From the NCBI GenBank assembly GCA_041447175.1, contig CP166960.1:1442519-1506518 (forward strand): DNA of 64,000 nt. Direction: 5' to 3'. Below the pieces are notes generated by a model, which searched no databases, had not been told where the DNA came from, and was given only the letters and a program-made list of their open reading frames with translations. Source of the stretch: Candidatus Bathyarchaeia archaeon. Its GTDB lineage: Archaea > Thermoproteota > Bathyarchaeia > Bathyarchaeales > Bathycorpusculaceae. A program made the position numbers and the translations under genes. Each line of letters opens with the position of its first letter. The stretch's first letter is position 1. Below, in pieces: positions 34,657 through 44,395 of this stretch.

Positions 34657-37206
34657 TTAAACGATTTTCCTGAGGTATTTGGAGTAATCATAAACGGAAT
34701 TCAGGGGTATTGTATTAAACCAGCTGAATTCAGTATGTTCCGAGTTTAGTTTAATTTCCCCTTCAGCGGAGGTCACCTCAAAAGCCAAAATTATCTTTAT
34801 GCGATCAGGGGTTTCTTCAATCCGCCAGCCAACAATCTTTCCAACTTTCACGTCTAATCCCGTTTCTTCTTTGAACTCCCGCTTCAAAGCGTCTTGAAGA
34901 GATTCGTTTTCTTCCACATGTCCCCCAGCAACATGCCAGTAGCCTTTAAATGGTTCTACGTTGCGCTTCAAAAGCAAAATCTTGCTATCTTTAACGTAAA
35001 TGCCATCAACACAGATAGAAAAAGTTTTTCCAGAGGTATTTATGGCGTTTTCGGTTATGTTTTCGTCCATCAACCTAAGCGTAGCCATCACCTTTTCCAT
35101 CTGGTAGCTGCTTCGATAGTTACCAGCATATGCGACGGGTTTGAATTTGTCCTGTCCAGAACCAGCTTCGCTATTGTCTGCGTCGTCGACGGTTTCGATA
35201 GTTATGTAGCCTTTCTTGAAAGATAAACCAAAAAAGGCAACTATCGCCGTTACAGCTGCCACAGCTATCAGCACCGTCATGGTCGGAAAACTGCTGCTGT
35301 CCGCAGCTGGAGTGGCTGTGGGCTGCTGTGTTTGCAAAGGTAGGGGTGAATTGGAGGTTTGCGGCGTTTGAGAAGCCACAGGAGAAGAGGATAAGCTTGC
35401 TGATGCACTTGGACTTGGCGCAGTAGAAGAGGTTTCTATGGGAACGATGGGGTCTGATATTACGGAGAGGATATGATTTTCTTGCACGTTGGCGAAGTTA
35501 AACGACGTTAAGTTACCTTGATCGACATCATCCGCGTAGACATGGCTAACAAAGCCTGAATCGGAGGTTATGTTGAAAAGTTGAGCCTCACCATAATTGA
35601 CGGAGATGTTTCCAGGCATAATTACGGAATGCTCATCCGTTAGAGCCGTGATGTTGTATGTGTTTATGGCGAAAGATACGTCTATCGTGTGGTTTTTAGT
35701 CACGTTATTGAAGGTGTAGGAGTCGGTGACGTTTTGTGAAGCGTTATCCACAAGCATTTTGTTGACGTGGTAGCCTTCGTTTGCCGTGAAGGTAAAAGTT
35801 TGAAACTGGCCACTGTTAATGACGACAGACCCAGATGGCGTGATGGAGCCATTTCCGCCAGCAGAGGCTGAAATCGTGAAAAGCTTAGTTGAAGACACGT
35901 TAACTATGTGCGGTGCCGTCACATTAGTAAAAGTATAGTTATAAATCTGACCCAGTGAAACACCGTCAATTGAAACATCAAAACGATAGCCTGACGAAAC
36001 GTTAAAGCTGAAAGTTTGACACCCAGAATAATCAAGCGTCATATTTGAGGGCATAACACTTGAGTACACATCTGTCAAAGTCGTTATAGTGTAGGTTTTC
36101 CAATTTAGCTCTGAGATAGAAGAAGAATCAAGCATTAAAGTTGTAGTACAATTATCAGCATTCCAAACACCCGTGGTAAAAGTAGGCTTACCAAGATTTG
36201 TCCACACATTCACTACTGCACTATCGTTAGCTGTAAAAGTTAAACGATCATTTACAAAGAAACTGGTACAGGTAACAAGTGGTGTATTATTTCCAGCCAA
36301 AATGTTACTCATATAAATTAACATCGTATCGCCAGTAACAGAGTTGGTTAAGTTGTAATAGTTCGCATAAGAAACAGGGTCTGGATGCGCATATGGCCCC
36401 ATAAGACAGATCGTAGCGAGATCACTTGATGATAAAACATAGTTGCTGTAAACACATATATTGTCAAGACTACCCGCGAAGTGTTCCCGTCCCTCTTGAT
36501 TTGCCCCAATTCTAAAACTTGCTGAAGAAGAGGAAGGAGTGCCTAACATAAGGTCAGAAGCCACTAGGGTATTATTGAAATACATACTAACAAAGGTATT
36601 TTCTCCAGAAGATTCGCAAGTTAAAGACACCAATGTCCATGAAGCAGGTATCGTAGTGTTTGAGGTCAGCGATCTCCAAGCGTTACCGGTTTGATCTCGG
36701 AATTGAAAAGTAATCTTGGAATTTTGATTACAGAAAAGCTTATAGTTCCAGTCTTTTGTAATTATTTGGCCAGTGCCATTAGTTTTTTCACTTCTATACA
36801 CCCAAGCCATCAAAGTAAACGGAGCAGCCAAACTTAAATCCGCTGACGACCCACAATCAACATAATTTGTTAAACCATCAAAATCCAAAGCTTTACCGTA
36901 TGCTCCATTAACCCATAAGGGCGCAGGTATTGAAAGGGTTCCAGTATTATTATTTCCACTATAATCAGAGGCCGTTGAGCCTGCGCCTTCATTAAAAGAC
37001 CAGAATCCAACCAGATGGTTTTCCGAGGAAACACCTTTTTGGGGAGTTTGGGAAAAAGTCACATCTGAATTAAAAGCCATTACACAATTGTTAAAATCTA
37101 ACAAATACGAGTCTCGACCCGCAACAAGCACACCACTAAACAAGCCTAAAAAGAGCGTAATAGTCAATACACAAATAGAAGCATGTAATAGGGATGAATG
37201 TTCCAC
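34657..37206 (-). CDS. Extracellular LamG and InlB-like repeats fused to a cytoplasmic Nudix hydrolase
   Basis: 849 residues in one uninterrupted frame. Residues 8-30: signal peptide or anchor. 64-262: concanavalin-like LamG domain (LVGFWSFNEGAGSTASDYSG, FAGSLDNICVY). 370-585: three InlB-B-type repeats (YTITTLTDVYSSVMPSN, FTISASAGGNGSITPSG, YNITALTDEHSVIMPGN). 590-640: Ser/Pro/Thr stalk. 641-662: transmembrane helix, followed by FKKG. 727-849: Nudix domain with a perfect signature: G762, E768, R776-E777, E780-E781, G783. The stop-transfer lysines put the Nudix domain in the cytoplasm. It would hydrolyse a nucleoside-diphosphate-linked substrate, possibly regulated by an external ligand. Confidence 0.88.
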   Translation of the reverse strand: MEHSSLLHASICVLTITLFLGLFSGVLVAGRDSYLLDFNNCVMAFNSDVTFSQTPQKGVSSENHLVGFWSFNEGAGSTASDYSGNNNTGTLSIPAPLWVNGAYGKALDFDGLTNYVDCGSSADLSLAAPFTLMAWVYRSEKTNGTGQIITKDWNYKLFCNQNSKITFQFRDQTGNAWRSLTSNTTIPASWTLVSLTCESSGENTFVSMYFNNTLVASDLMLGTPSSSSASFRIGANQEGREHFAGSLDNICVYSNYVLSSSDLATICLMGPYAHPDPVSYANYYNLTNSVTGDTMLIYMSNILAGNNTPLVTCTSFFVNDRLTFTANDSAVVNVWTNLGKPTFTTGVWNADNCTTTLMLDSSSISELNWKTYTITTLTDVYSSVMPSNMTLDYSGCQTFSFNVSSGYRFDVSIDGVSLGQIYNYTFTNVTAPHIVNVSSTKLFTISASAGGNGSITPSGSVVINSGQFQTFTFTANEGYHVNKMLVDNASQNVTDSYTFNNVTKNHTIDVSFAINTYNITALTDEHSVIMPGNISVNYGEAQLFNITSDSGFVSHVYADDVDQGNLTSFNFANVQENHILSVISDPIVPIETSSTAPSPSASASLSSSPVASQTPQTSNSPLPLQTQQPTATPAADSSSFPTMTVLIAVAAVTAIVAFFGLSFKKGYITIETVDDADNSEAGSGQDKFKPVAYAGNYRSSYQMEKVMATLRLMDENITENAINTSGKTFSICVDGIYVKDSKILLLKRNVEPFKGYWHVAGGHVEENESLQDALKREFKEETGLDVKVGKIVGWRIEETPDRIKIILAFEVTSAEGEIKLNSEHTEFSWFNTIPLNSVYDYSKYLRKIV

Positions 37207-37556
37207 TAGAATACCTCATCAAAAAGCGATCGACATAGTTTACGAAGTAAAAAGCAAGACACTGTATAACAAAGCAAGAGAGTTTGATCAACATAGCGGT
37301 CAAAGAACTGGGCAGTAAGCAACAATTGTTTTACGGTTATACTCTTTTCGAAATTAGTCACACTAAGATGAAAAGTGGGCAAAAGTGAAGCAGTGTACCC
37401 TGAAGCTAATAGCACATTTTTAACGTTAAACATGTAGCCACCAACTCTCCTCCAAATTAATAAGCCATTTTTATGTTTTCACCAAGCGATGCATTTAAGA
37501 TTTGCGATATTTGGCCTAAGACTGAACTAACCACAAGAGAAAAGTTGCCCGAAAAA
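37207..37556. other. Intergenic stretch, edge of A/T-rich island
   Basis: 350 bases without a recognised gene. A 75-codon minus-strand frame (37206-37433) has no family features or plausible context. The DNA here becomes more A/T-rich and remains so until about 50.2 kb. Confidence 0.4.
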
Positions 37557-38501
37557 TTATAGAGAGGAAAAAAACGTGACTATCTCGGCACGGTTTGGAA
37601 AAGATCTGGAACCCAAATTTTTAACGCAATATGAAGCATACCAATTCCCTAATTTTGCAAGTTGTTCTATACTAAATTTTTTGGACAAACCGTAAATTAA
37701 TGCAGAAACGAACGCATCACCGGCCCCAGTAGAATCAACGCATTGAACAACATTTGCAGCACACTTGAAGGTTCTCTGTGGCGTCACCATAAGACACCCA
37801 GCTCTACCCAGTCTAAGAGCAACTAAAGGAACTCTGTGACAAACAGTTTTTGCTATCGACGACAAATCAGCTTGATTTGTTAAAGCTTTAGCTTCATCAT
37901 AATTCAAAGTAAGGACATCACAAGAATCAACTAGTTTTTCGAAAGAAGCCCTTTTTTCAGTCACCAAATTATGAGCAGCAATATCAAAAATTATTTTGAC
38001 ATTGAAGGATTTAGCAATATCCACTGCCTTAAATATAGCAGACTCTTGAAGAGCAGTAACTAAAGAATAACCAGTCAGTAGAATACATTTTGCACTTTGT
38101 ATACACAATTTATGTTTTTCTACATCTTCTGGAGATAGGAAGTCATTTGCGCCTCTTGAAACCAAAAAAGACCTTTCACCATCTTCCGCAACAAAAGTTG
38201 TTATTATGCCAGTTGGAATAAACTTATCGAAAATCAATTTAACGTTTACACCCTCACTCAGCAAGTTGTCTTGGTAACAAAAGCCAAAGGTGTCTTTTCC
38301 AGCCTTGCCAATTAATGTAGCCTGCCCGCCCAACCTTTTCAATCCAACAGCTATATTGCCAATACCTCCAGGTTCAATCTTCATCGGGACATAACTCGTT
38401 CCCCCTTTAATCAAACTTAGTTTTAAGGGGTCTTGTCTAATCATGATATCAAAAAAAACATCGCCCAGTACAACGCAGTCAATTTTTTTAGCCTGATTCA
38501 T
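37557..38501 (-). CDS. PfkB-family carbohydrate kinase
   Basis: 314 residues. The ribokinase fold shows VVLGDVFFDIMI at the start, PGGIGNIAVGLKRLGG, LNYDEAKAL and the catalytic, anion-hole DSTGAGDAFVSALIYGL near residue 258. It phosphorylates a sugar or nucleoside with ATP. In this context, upstream of glycosyltransferases and beside a nucleotidyltransferase-like protein, it may activate a sugar for surface glycan synthesis. Substrate unknown. Confidence 0.88.
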   Translation of the reverse strand: MNQAKKIDCVVLGDVFFDIMIRQDPLKLSLIKGGTSYVPMKIEPGGIGNIAVGLKRLGGQATLIGKAGKDTFGFCYQDNLLSEGVNVKLIFDKFIPTGIITTFVAEDGERSFLVSRGANDFLSPEDVEKHKLCIQSAKCILLTGYSLVTALQESAIFKAVDIAKSFNVKIIFDIAAHNLVTEKRASFEKLVDSCDVLTLNYDEAKALTNQADLSSIAKTVCHRVPLVALRLGRAGCLMVTPQRTFKCAANVVQCVDSTGAGDAFVSALIYGLSKKFSIEQLAKLGNWYASYCVKNLGSRSFPNRAEIVTFFSSL

Positions 38502-38573
38502 AATGAAAAAACTCTAAACACCAATTTAAAACTAATCTGAATTCCGATGTTATAGCTAAGCTATAAAAAAAGG

Positions 38574-39791
38574 TCACATAACGCCGTAACGGAGAATACT
38601 AGTACCTGCACTAGAAGAAGGTATCGGAAGATTCATCAAATCAAGAAATGTTGGGAACAAATCAACTAAGGCACAATTTTTAGCAACGGTACCGATTTTG
38701 CGTACTTTAGGCCCGGAAATTACAAAGCGAGAATGATTATCTTTAACATCGGGGAGATACCCATGCATGCCCCGCACTTCGGCACCGCCCTGCCAGAAGT
38801 TTGGAAGAATGACATAACCTTCGTTTACAGCCCAAAATATTTGACCATGACTTAAGTTCGTGAAATTGCAGTTTTGTTCTTTTAAATATTGCGTTGATAA
38901 TAGGTGGCCAGACGTTAAATCCGAAAGGATACGTTCGAGTTCATTCTGAACTTGTTCATTTTTCACCCAAAAACGTGCAATTGTTGAATCAAGAAAATAT
39001 ACATAATCATCGTTTAAACGCAAAGATGTTTTTCTCAGAATTTTTTCAATATCGACTGTATAACTCACAGGCACATGTCCATGATCGCCGAATACAACCA
39101 TATTCACTTCATCATATACCTGTAGCAAATGAGAAAAGATTTTTTCGACAGCGATATCGACACCGGTCAGTGCATGTTTGCTTTGTAGAGATGAAGGACC
39201 AAAAGAATGACAAAACCAGTCGACCTCTGCAAAATGAAGCCAAACAAAAGCAGGCTTTTTGACCACCTCTTTTTGAAATTTAGCAACTATTCTATCGGTT
39301 CGTTGATCTGAACCAGGACTCCCTATGAATAACCAGCGTACATTGTTTTTCTCGAATATGTCAAATAACGTTTCAACCTCTGGAAGAAATTGTGGATCCC
39401 AAGGTGGAAGCTTCTCGGCGATATCGAAATTTTTCAATGATGATTGCGGGATGTAGGAAGCAAATCCAGGAAGATGGAACACGTGATTTCCTAAAAAGCC
39501 ACCCAATACCCTCGTAAGTTTGTTGCGCCGTTCTAAAAATGAGAGCAGTTTCATTCGTTTATACGGTGAAGTTTGCGGCGAATATATGTGAAGAAGAAAC
39601 TTGTCCGACTTTTCAGGGTAAAGCCCAGCAAACCAAGTAGGGTGGAGACAGTAACCTAGTGGCGGCACTAGCCGTCCAGTCACCCCTTTTTCAGCCATCT
39701 TTGAGAGAAAAGGCGTATCTTTACCGAGCATATCATATCGAAAGGCATCTATCAATATTGCCACTGTAACTGATTTCGAAGCGCCAGTCAT
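38574..39791 (-). CDS. Alkaline-phosphatase-superfamily enzyme (type I phosphodiesterase-like)
   Basis: 405 residues. Metal-binding residues are visible: Asp in ILIDAFRYDML (residue 15), HFAEVDWFCHSFGP, VVFGDHGHVP and GMHGYLPD. The nucleophile region (PPLGYCLHPTWFAGLYPEKS) fits the type I phosphodiesterase/nucleotide pyrophosphatase branch, with the nucleophile likely the Thr of HPTWF. No signal peptide, so cytoplasmic. It overlaps the next gene upstream by four bases, so both products are probably made together. It could add or remove a phospho-substituent on a surface polymer. Confidence 0.8.
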   Translation of the reverse strand: MTGASKSVTVAILIDAFRYDMLGKDTPFLSKMAEKGVTGRLVPPLGYCLHPTWFAGLYPEKSDKFLLHIYSPQTSPYKRMKLLSFLERRNKLTRVLGGFLGNHVFHLPGFASYIPQSSLKNFDIAEKLPPWDPQFLPEVETLFDIFEKNNVRWLFIGSPGSDQRTDRIVAKFQKEVVKKPAFVWLHFAEVDWFCHSFGPSSLQSKHALTGVDIAVEKIFSHLLQVYDEVNMVVFGDHGHVPVSYTVDIEKILRKTSLRLNDDYVYFLDSTIARFWVKNEQVQNELERILSDLTSGHLLSTQYLKEQNCNFTNLSHGQIFWAVNEGYVILPNFWQGGAEVRGMHGYLPDVKDNHSRFVISGPKVRKIGTVAKNCALVDLFPTFLDLMNLPIPSSSAGTSILRYGVM

Positions 39792-41056
39792 AGTCGTGCC
39801 TCAATAAAACGGGATATTTGTTTTTGAAAAGAAAAACGCAAACTAAATGGATCGAAAGTATTTTTCAAAACATACTGCTTTAGTTGCTCCCAAATATTAA
39901 TCGAAGAACCTTTCCTGAAATTTAGACCAGTATGCGTGTAAAGAACTCGACAAGCAGTATTTAACATATCTTGATTCAAGGTTCCATCACGATTTACAGA
40001 AAAAAGTAGATAAAGACGTGCTGCCAAAAATGCACAAGTTGGTTTCTTGTAAAACATCTTATGATTGGGCCAGCATTTGGTATTATTCCAAAAATTATGC
40101 ACTGTACCGAAATTATAGGTCAATGGATGAGGACATTGTTCAACGAAGCTCAGGATCATATCATCAATATTTGTCGCTTTCATATGATAAAGTCGTTCCA
40201 AAGATACCGCGAAAGAAAGCTCAGCCAAATCTCTTGATCTGAACCACAAATCTACTGCAGCTTGCTCTACTTCGCTGCTAGGCTTGAGTTTATATGAGGC
40301 TGCCTGCTTAACAAACTCAAAAACGGAAGGTTCCAATTCATTATCTGGAAAACGCTTAGCAATTATTTTTTGAAAGGCTTGAAAAGATTCAGTTGGGGAA
40401 ATAGAATATACACTTTCTGAAATTAGTAAGGCGTCAAAAGCCCCAAGGGCAAGTTTCATTGCTTCAAAAGTCAGATGACGTTTCTCGCTATGATGCAGTC
40501 CAAGGGATGTTGAACAAGGCGAAAAAGGAATCAGGGCACCAAAAACTCTATTGAAAAGCAAGCGTAATCCATCCACCACAGGAATATCTTGCGAGTTAAA
40601 CTTAGGAAGTAAGCATTTTATATCGGGACCATAAATGCACTGTGACAACTGAAAATCATAAAGAAATTTTGTCACAGGTAAATCATGTAACTCATGAATG
40701 TTCCAAACGAAGAACTCATACACAGGGTGACCGGACATACTATAAACATTTTTTAGGTTCGTTAACAAAGAAGGATCTAAATTAGGCAAGGACGCCCAAC
40801 CATTTGTAACCACAACAAGATCATAATCGCTTATTAACTCAACGTCAGGACCGTTTACTGCAACAGTACCCTTGGATGATGCATACCCACCGGTTAGGTA
40901 TATACTTACAACGTTCGGCAAGGTCTTGAGCACATATTGACTTAATACCCGAAGATTGTGGCTCAACACAACATTAATCTGAGACACAGTTTTTATGTCA
41001 GTATACCCAGTTGCGGACCAATCGATGTTTTGTTTAAGGATATTCATTATTTCCAT
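39788..41056 (-). CDS. Nucleotidyltransferase-like protein of unknown substrate
   Basis: 422 residues. Residues about 45-90 have a polymerase-beta-type nucleotidyltransferase pattern: VSIYLTGGYASSKG, then ELISDYDLVVV, with the two Asp of a metal site. The remaining ~300 residues are a helical region with no recognisable domain. This is the MNT/KNT superfamily by pattern only. Its partner AlkP-family gene overlaps it by four bases and a PfkB kinase follows. A sugar- or lipid-phosphate nucleotide transfer role is inference. Confidence 0.6.
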   Translation of the reverse strand: MEIMNILKQNIDWSATGYTDIKTVSQINVVLSHNLRVLSQYVLKTLPNVVSIYLTGGYASSKGTVAVNGPDVELISDYDLVVVTNGWASLPNLDPSLLTNLKNVYSMSGHPVYEFFVWNIHELHDLPVTKFLYDFQLSQCIYGPDIKCLLPKFNSQDIPVVDGLRLLFNRVFGALIPFSPCSTSLGLHHSEKRHLTFEAMKLALGAFDALLISESVYSISPTESFQAFQKIIAKRFPDNELEPSVFEFVKQAASYKLKPSSEVEQAAVDLWFRSRDLAELSFAVSLERLYHMKATNIDDMILSFVEQCPHPLTYNFGTVHNFWNNTKCWPNHKMFYKKPTCAFLAARLYLLFSVNRDGTLNQDMLNTACRVLYTHTGLNFRKGSSINIWEQLKQYVLKNTFDPFSLRFSFQKQISRFIEARL

Positions 41057-41559
41057 TTACCCGACCATAAGTTAAATCTATTTCTAAGTTGCGCCTAATA
41101 AATTAGGCAGCACGCGGTGTTGGTAACTTTTTATCGTGGGGAGTTTAAGCGGTAACTCGTCGGATAAAAACTGTTGATTCTTCGATTGCTGTTAACTGCC
41201 GCCAGATTTTTCAGAAACTTTGGAGTTAATTAACTGAAGGAGAAAACATAAGTGGACTCATTGTTACGGTATCGATGCTGACACTCAACAGGGGTACTGG
41301 CTTTATTTGGGTATCTTACCTTCGGGCATACTATGCTTGCTGTCGGGAATGGTCTCATTTGGTTTGGTGATGCTTTGAATGTTATCGGGTTCTTTTTCAG
41401 GTTTGTATTCTGTATTGGTGATTTTATAACGATGAGAATCAACATGGAGAAAGGGACCGATGAAAAGTTACCAGAACTCAACACGCTAATAACGTGAACA
41501 AAACCAAAAAGCAAATGAAACATAGAGGAGTCCAGCACAACAAAAGGCACAGTATCCAA
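41057..41559. other. Intergenic stretch, possible remnant of a small membrane protein
   Basis: 503 bases. On the plus strand after a good AAGGAG at about 41236, two adjacent frames read as hydrophobic protein: WLYLGILPSGILCLLSGMVS and then, one frame over, NVIGFFFRFVFCIGDFITMR, ending LPELNTLIT at a TGA. A single frameshift near 41377 would join them. No family is recognised; the minus-strand frame here lacks features. Confidence 0.3.
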
Positions 41560-44358
41560 CTAAGGAGAAAAACTCTGATGCCGATCAACTAGAAAATCAC
41601 TAAAGGCTATTGTTGAATTTGGTTGCCACCCATAATTAATCTGAACAAGCAGTTCCCGCACGCTTGACCAAGATGGAGAACCTGTGTCAGCAAAAAGATC
41701 AAAAGGAATAATTATTTTTCTCCAGCCCTCGGCATCATCTTTAATATTATTGTAACTGTAATAATCGGATACACTTTGTCCTCTAATTACGATATTGAAA
41801 GTTGCTTCTGAAGAATTGCCAAGAAAATTGAAAAACAAAAAATCGTAAGCAGACCAGTTCTGAACCTGAGGAAAAACATATCGCAAAGTGAAGCGTCCAA
41901 ATGGGCCAGCAGTTAAAGACGCATTTATAAAGTTAGTTGCATTGGTTTGGTCAACTATATAATTTGTGAGAGAAAGATCCATATTTCCAGAACCGTATCG
42001 CTCAATCAACCACTCATTCAATGTCTGATTATTTTCTTGCATTAAAAATACTGGATTTACTAGTTGGAACTGCTGATAAGCAAAAATATAGAGCTTATCA
42101 GATATTTCAAAAATTGGTTCACCAAGCCATTTAGTGTAGGTATCAACTATAAAGCGGAAGTTACTTTGCGGTTCAAGCCTATAAGTCAAAACTATAAATA
42201 CAGTTTTTGCACCTGTAAGATTCATTATTTGGTTAAGTGGATAGAAGACGTCAGATTCTTTTGAAGGTTGCACAGTTTTCAAATATAATTGCCAAGGTTC
42301 AGCAGAAAACGGTCTTTCCGAAACAAACAAATAATTCCCAGTTGAGGTTACAAAAGTTTTAGCACCAAACTCAGAAAGAAAAGCAGAGGAAGTAAACAGA
42401 TCACCAAAAACATAAAAATTATTTGACCAATCGCCCTCTACGTTTTTTATAAATTGAGCAGCTTCAAAATCGTATTCAGAAATATACCTCAAAGATTGAG
42501 CGTTGTATGGTCCCACACTATTAACCCTTGGTAAACCGCCGTAAACAGAACTAACAATCGTTAAAGATATTACAAGAACAAATAAGAAAGAGAAAGATTT
42601 GAATACGAGTTTCTTTTTAAAGCGGGAAAAAAGATAGAAAGTGAAACCAACACGCAACTTGGTGGCAGACTCCATTACGAAGTATAAGCCCAGAGAGGTC
42701 AAAACGGTGGAAATCAGATTTAGACAGTAGAAGCTTCTGTAAGCACTTTCGTCAGCTACAGAAAGCAGACCGCCTGTTATGAGCATATTCATAAATGAGA
42801 CAACAACTAAAACACAAACCAAGCACACCCAATTTAAATTCGCGCGACGTCTTATTGCAACAATTAACCCTAAGGCAAGAAAAAGGTACAATATATACGA
42901 AAAATTATTCAGATAGCCATAAAAAACTTGCCCCCAAAATGAAAGACTATTGTTAATCCAAAAATTGGGAAAGATTAAACTAAAGAGTTGATGGATACTG
43001 ACATCGGGATTAAAGGAAAAAGAAAACACTTTCGGAGTCACAATACTGGTGAGATAATAAACTAAAATCATGGATATGCTACACAAAAATGAAAGTAGAA
43101 TTAATCCCATCAAAGCCAATTTTGATTTTATGCGAGTTTTGCAGCCCTCTGCAAAGGGTCTAAATTTATGAAGGTAAATGCTTAAAACCGCAGCGATTAA
43201 TGCAAACTGACCAACCCATTGGTGAATCAGCACAACAACCATAGTGAAAGTTAAAGCCACAAAGAGAGAAGGGCACAACAATTTTTCGGTTTGTATATAC
43301 TTAATCCAAAAAGTAATTCCGATAAAAAGGAAAACTAATGCAAAAGTTTCCCCTTTTAATGGAGGAATCACGAGAAAGACAGTATGTTGAGAAAAAAGAA
43401 CGAGAACAGCAGCCAATAAAGCAAATTTCTCGTTTATTATACCCGTGCAATGTTTCGCTTGGATATAACATGTCACGGGAATATAAGTAAAAAAGAAAAT
43501 AGGAATCACCAAACTGGTGAACATTGGGTCTATGTTTAGAAATTTTGACAGTATTACTACAATCACATTCAAACCTAAGTAAGGTAGCTGTTTGTGAATA
43601 AGTGAACTTGCAACTTCAATCTGCCCAGGATCGGAAACGAAACGTCCATACTCTGCAAGATGACGAGCCCAAACTATATTTATCCAACTCACTGGCTCCA
43701 CTGGAATTATGAAAATCAGCAAATAGATAGAGGTTGGTATAGCGACAAGCAAAATTATGTATAGTAAGAGTGTAGTTGTCTTTCGCCGCGCTGAAGAAAT
43801 CATATAAATTAGAATCGCGGTTGCCAAGAAAAAAGAAACAAAGAAACTTACAGGCATTACGTCTAAAACAGACTTCAGAGATTCGCGGGTATGCACCGAA
43901 TAAAGCAAGTAGAAGCAGATGAAAACCAGAATCAAATAAAGAAGATCAATCTTGGGAGGCAATTTCAGCCTGAAATGAGGCTTAAAAGAAGAAGAGCAGG
44001 AGCATTTGGGATCACCGGTGCAAGAACGGGTTTTCAGAGCCAAAAATGTCAGGATACCGCTAAGTAAAGATAGACTTAAGACTATCATATTATTAGAAAA
44101 GTCAAACAGGAGATAAATCAAAGAACCACTCACAGAAACTAGCGCTAAAAACAAAGCAGTTCCATAAAAAAACCTAAAAGCTGTTGATTCATTTCTAAAA
44201 AACACATTTCCAGTGAAGATAATGTTTGGAATGAAATACAACAAAAAGTTTAGAAAACCAATTACTGGTGAATTAAGATTAAGCCATAGACCAATCAACC
44301 CCATTATGGACAGCGTAATACAAGTCAGGTAATAAGTTCTATGAATAATGCTCACCAA
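41560..44358 (-). CDS. GT-C-like membrane protein with C-terminal carbohydrate-binding-like domain
   Basis: 932 residues. About 14-16 transmembrane helices fill residues 10-620, with a long acidic external loop near WINIVWARHLAEYGRFVSDP, consistent with a GT-C fold lipid-linked-sugar transferase. The C-terminal ~140 residues look like a jelly roll: WSAYDFLFFNFLGNSSEA, then GWRKIIIPFDLFAD, the pattern of CBM11/CIA30-type domains. A CSCSSS cluster near residue 120 is odd. First gene of a long minus-strand run with five glycosyltransferases. Confidence 0.7.
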   Translation of the reverse strand: MVSIIHRTYYLTCITLSIMGLIGLWLNLNSPVIGFLNFLLYFIPNIIFTGNVFFRNESTAFRFFYGTALFLALVSVSGSLIYLLFDFSNNMIVLSLSLLSGILTFLALKTRSCTGDPKCSCSSSFKPHFRLKLPPKIDLLYLILVFICFYLLYSVHTRESLKSVLDVMPVSFFVSFFLATAILIYMISSARRKTTTLLLYIILLVAIPTSIYLLIFIIPVEPVSWINIVWARHLAEYGRFVSDPGQIEVASSLIHKQLPYLGLNVIVVILSKFLNIDPMFTSLVIPIFFFTYIPVTCYIQAKHCTGIINEKFALLAAVLVLFSQHTVFLVIPPLKGETFALVFLFIGITFWIKYIQTEKLLCPSLFVALTFTMVVVLIHQWVGQFALIAAVLSIYLHKFRPFAEGCKTRIKSKLALMGLILLSFLCSISMILVYYLTSIVTPKVFSFSFNPDVSIHQLFSLIFPNFWINNSLSFWGQVFYGYLNNFSYILYLFLALGLIVAIRRRANLNWVCLVCVLVVVSFMNMLITGGLLSVADESAYRSFYCLNLISTVLTSLGLYFVMESATKLRVGFTFYLFSRFKKKLVFKSFSFLFVLVISLTIVSSVYGGLPRVNSVGPYNAQSLRYISEYDFEAAQFIKNVEGDWSNNFYVFGDLFTSSAFLSEFGAKTFVTSTGNYLFVSERPFSAEPWQLYLKTVQPSKESDVFYPLNQIMNLTGAKTVFIVLTYRLEPQSNFRFIVDTYTKWLGEPIFEISDKLYIFAYQQFQLVNPVFLMQENNQTLNEWLIERYGSGNMDLSLTNYIVDQTNATNFINASLTAGPFGRFTLRYVFPQVQNWSAYDFLFFNFLGNSSEATFNIVIRGQSVSDYYSYNNIKDDAEGWRKIIIPFDLFADTGSPSWSSVRELLVQINYGWQPNSTIAFSDFLVDRHQSFSP

Positions 44359-44395
44359 TCTTGCAAGGAAAAATACAAAGCAAACTCAAACTAAA

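Noticed and set aside
37206-37433. 75-codon minus-strand frame directly before LamG-Nudix
   Set aside because: It ends three bases into the next gene with no ribosome site, no motif and atypical composition.
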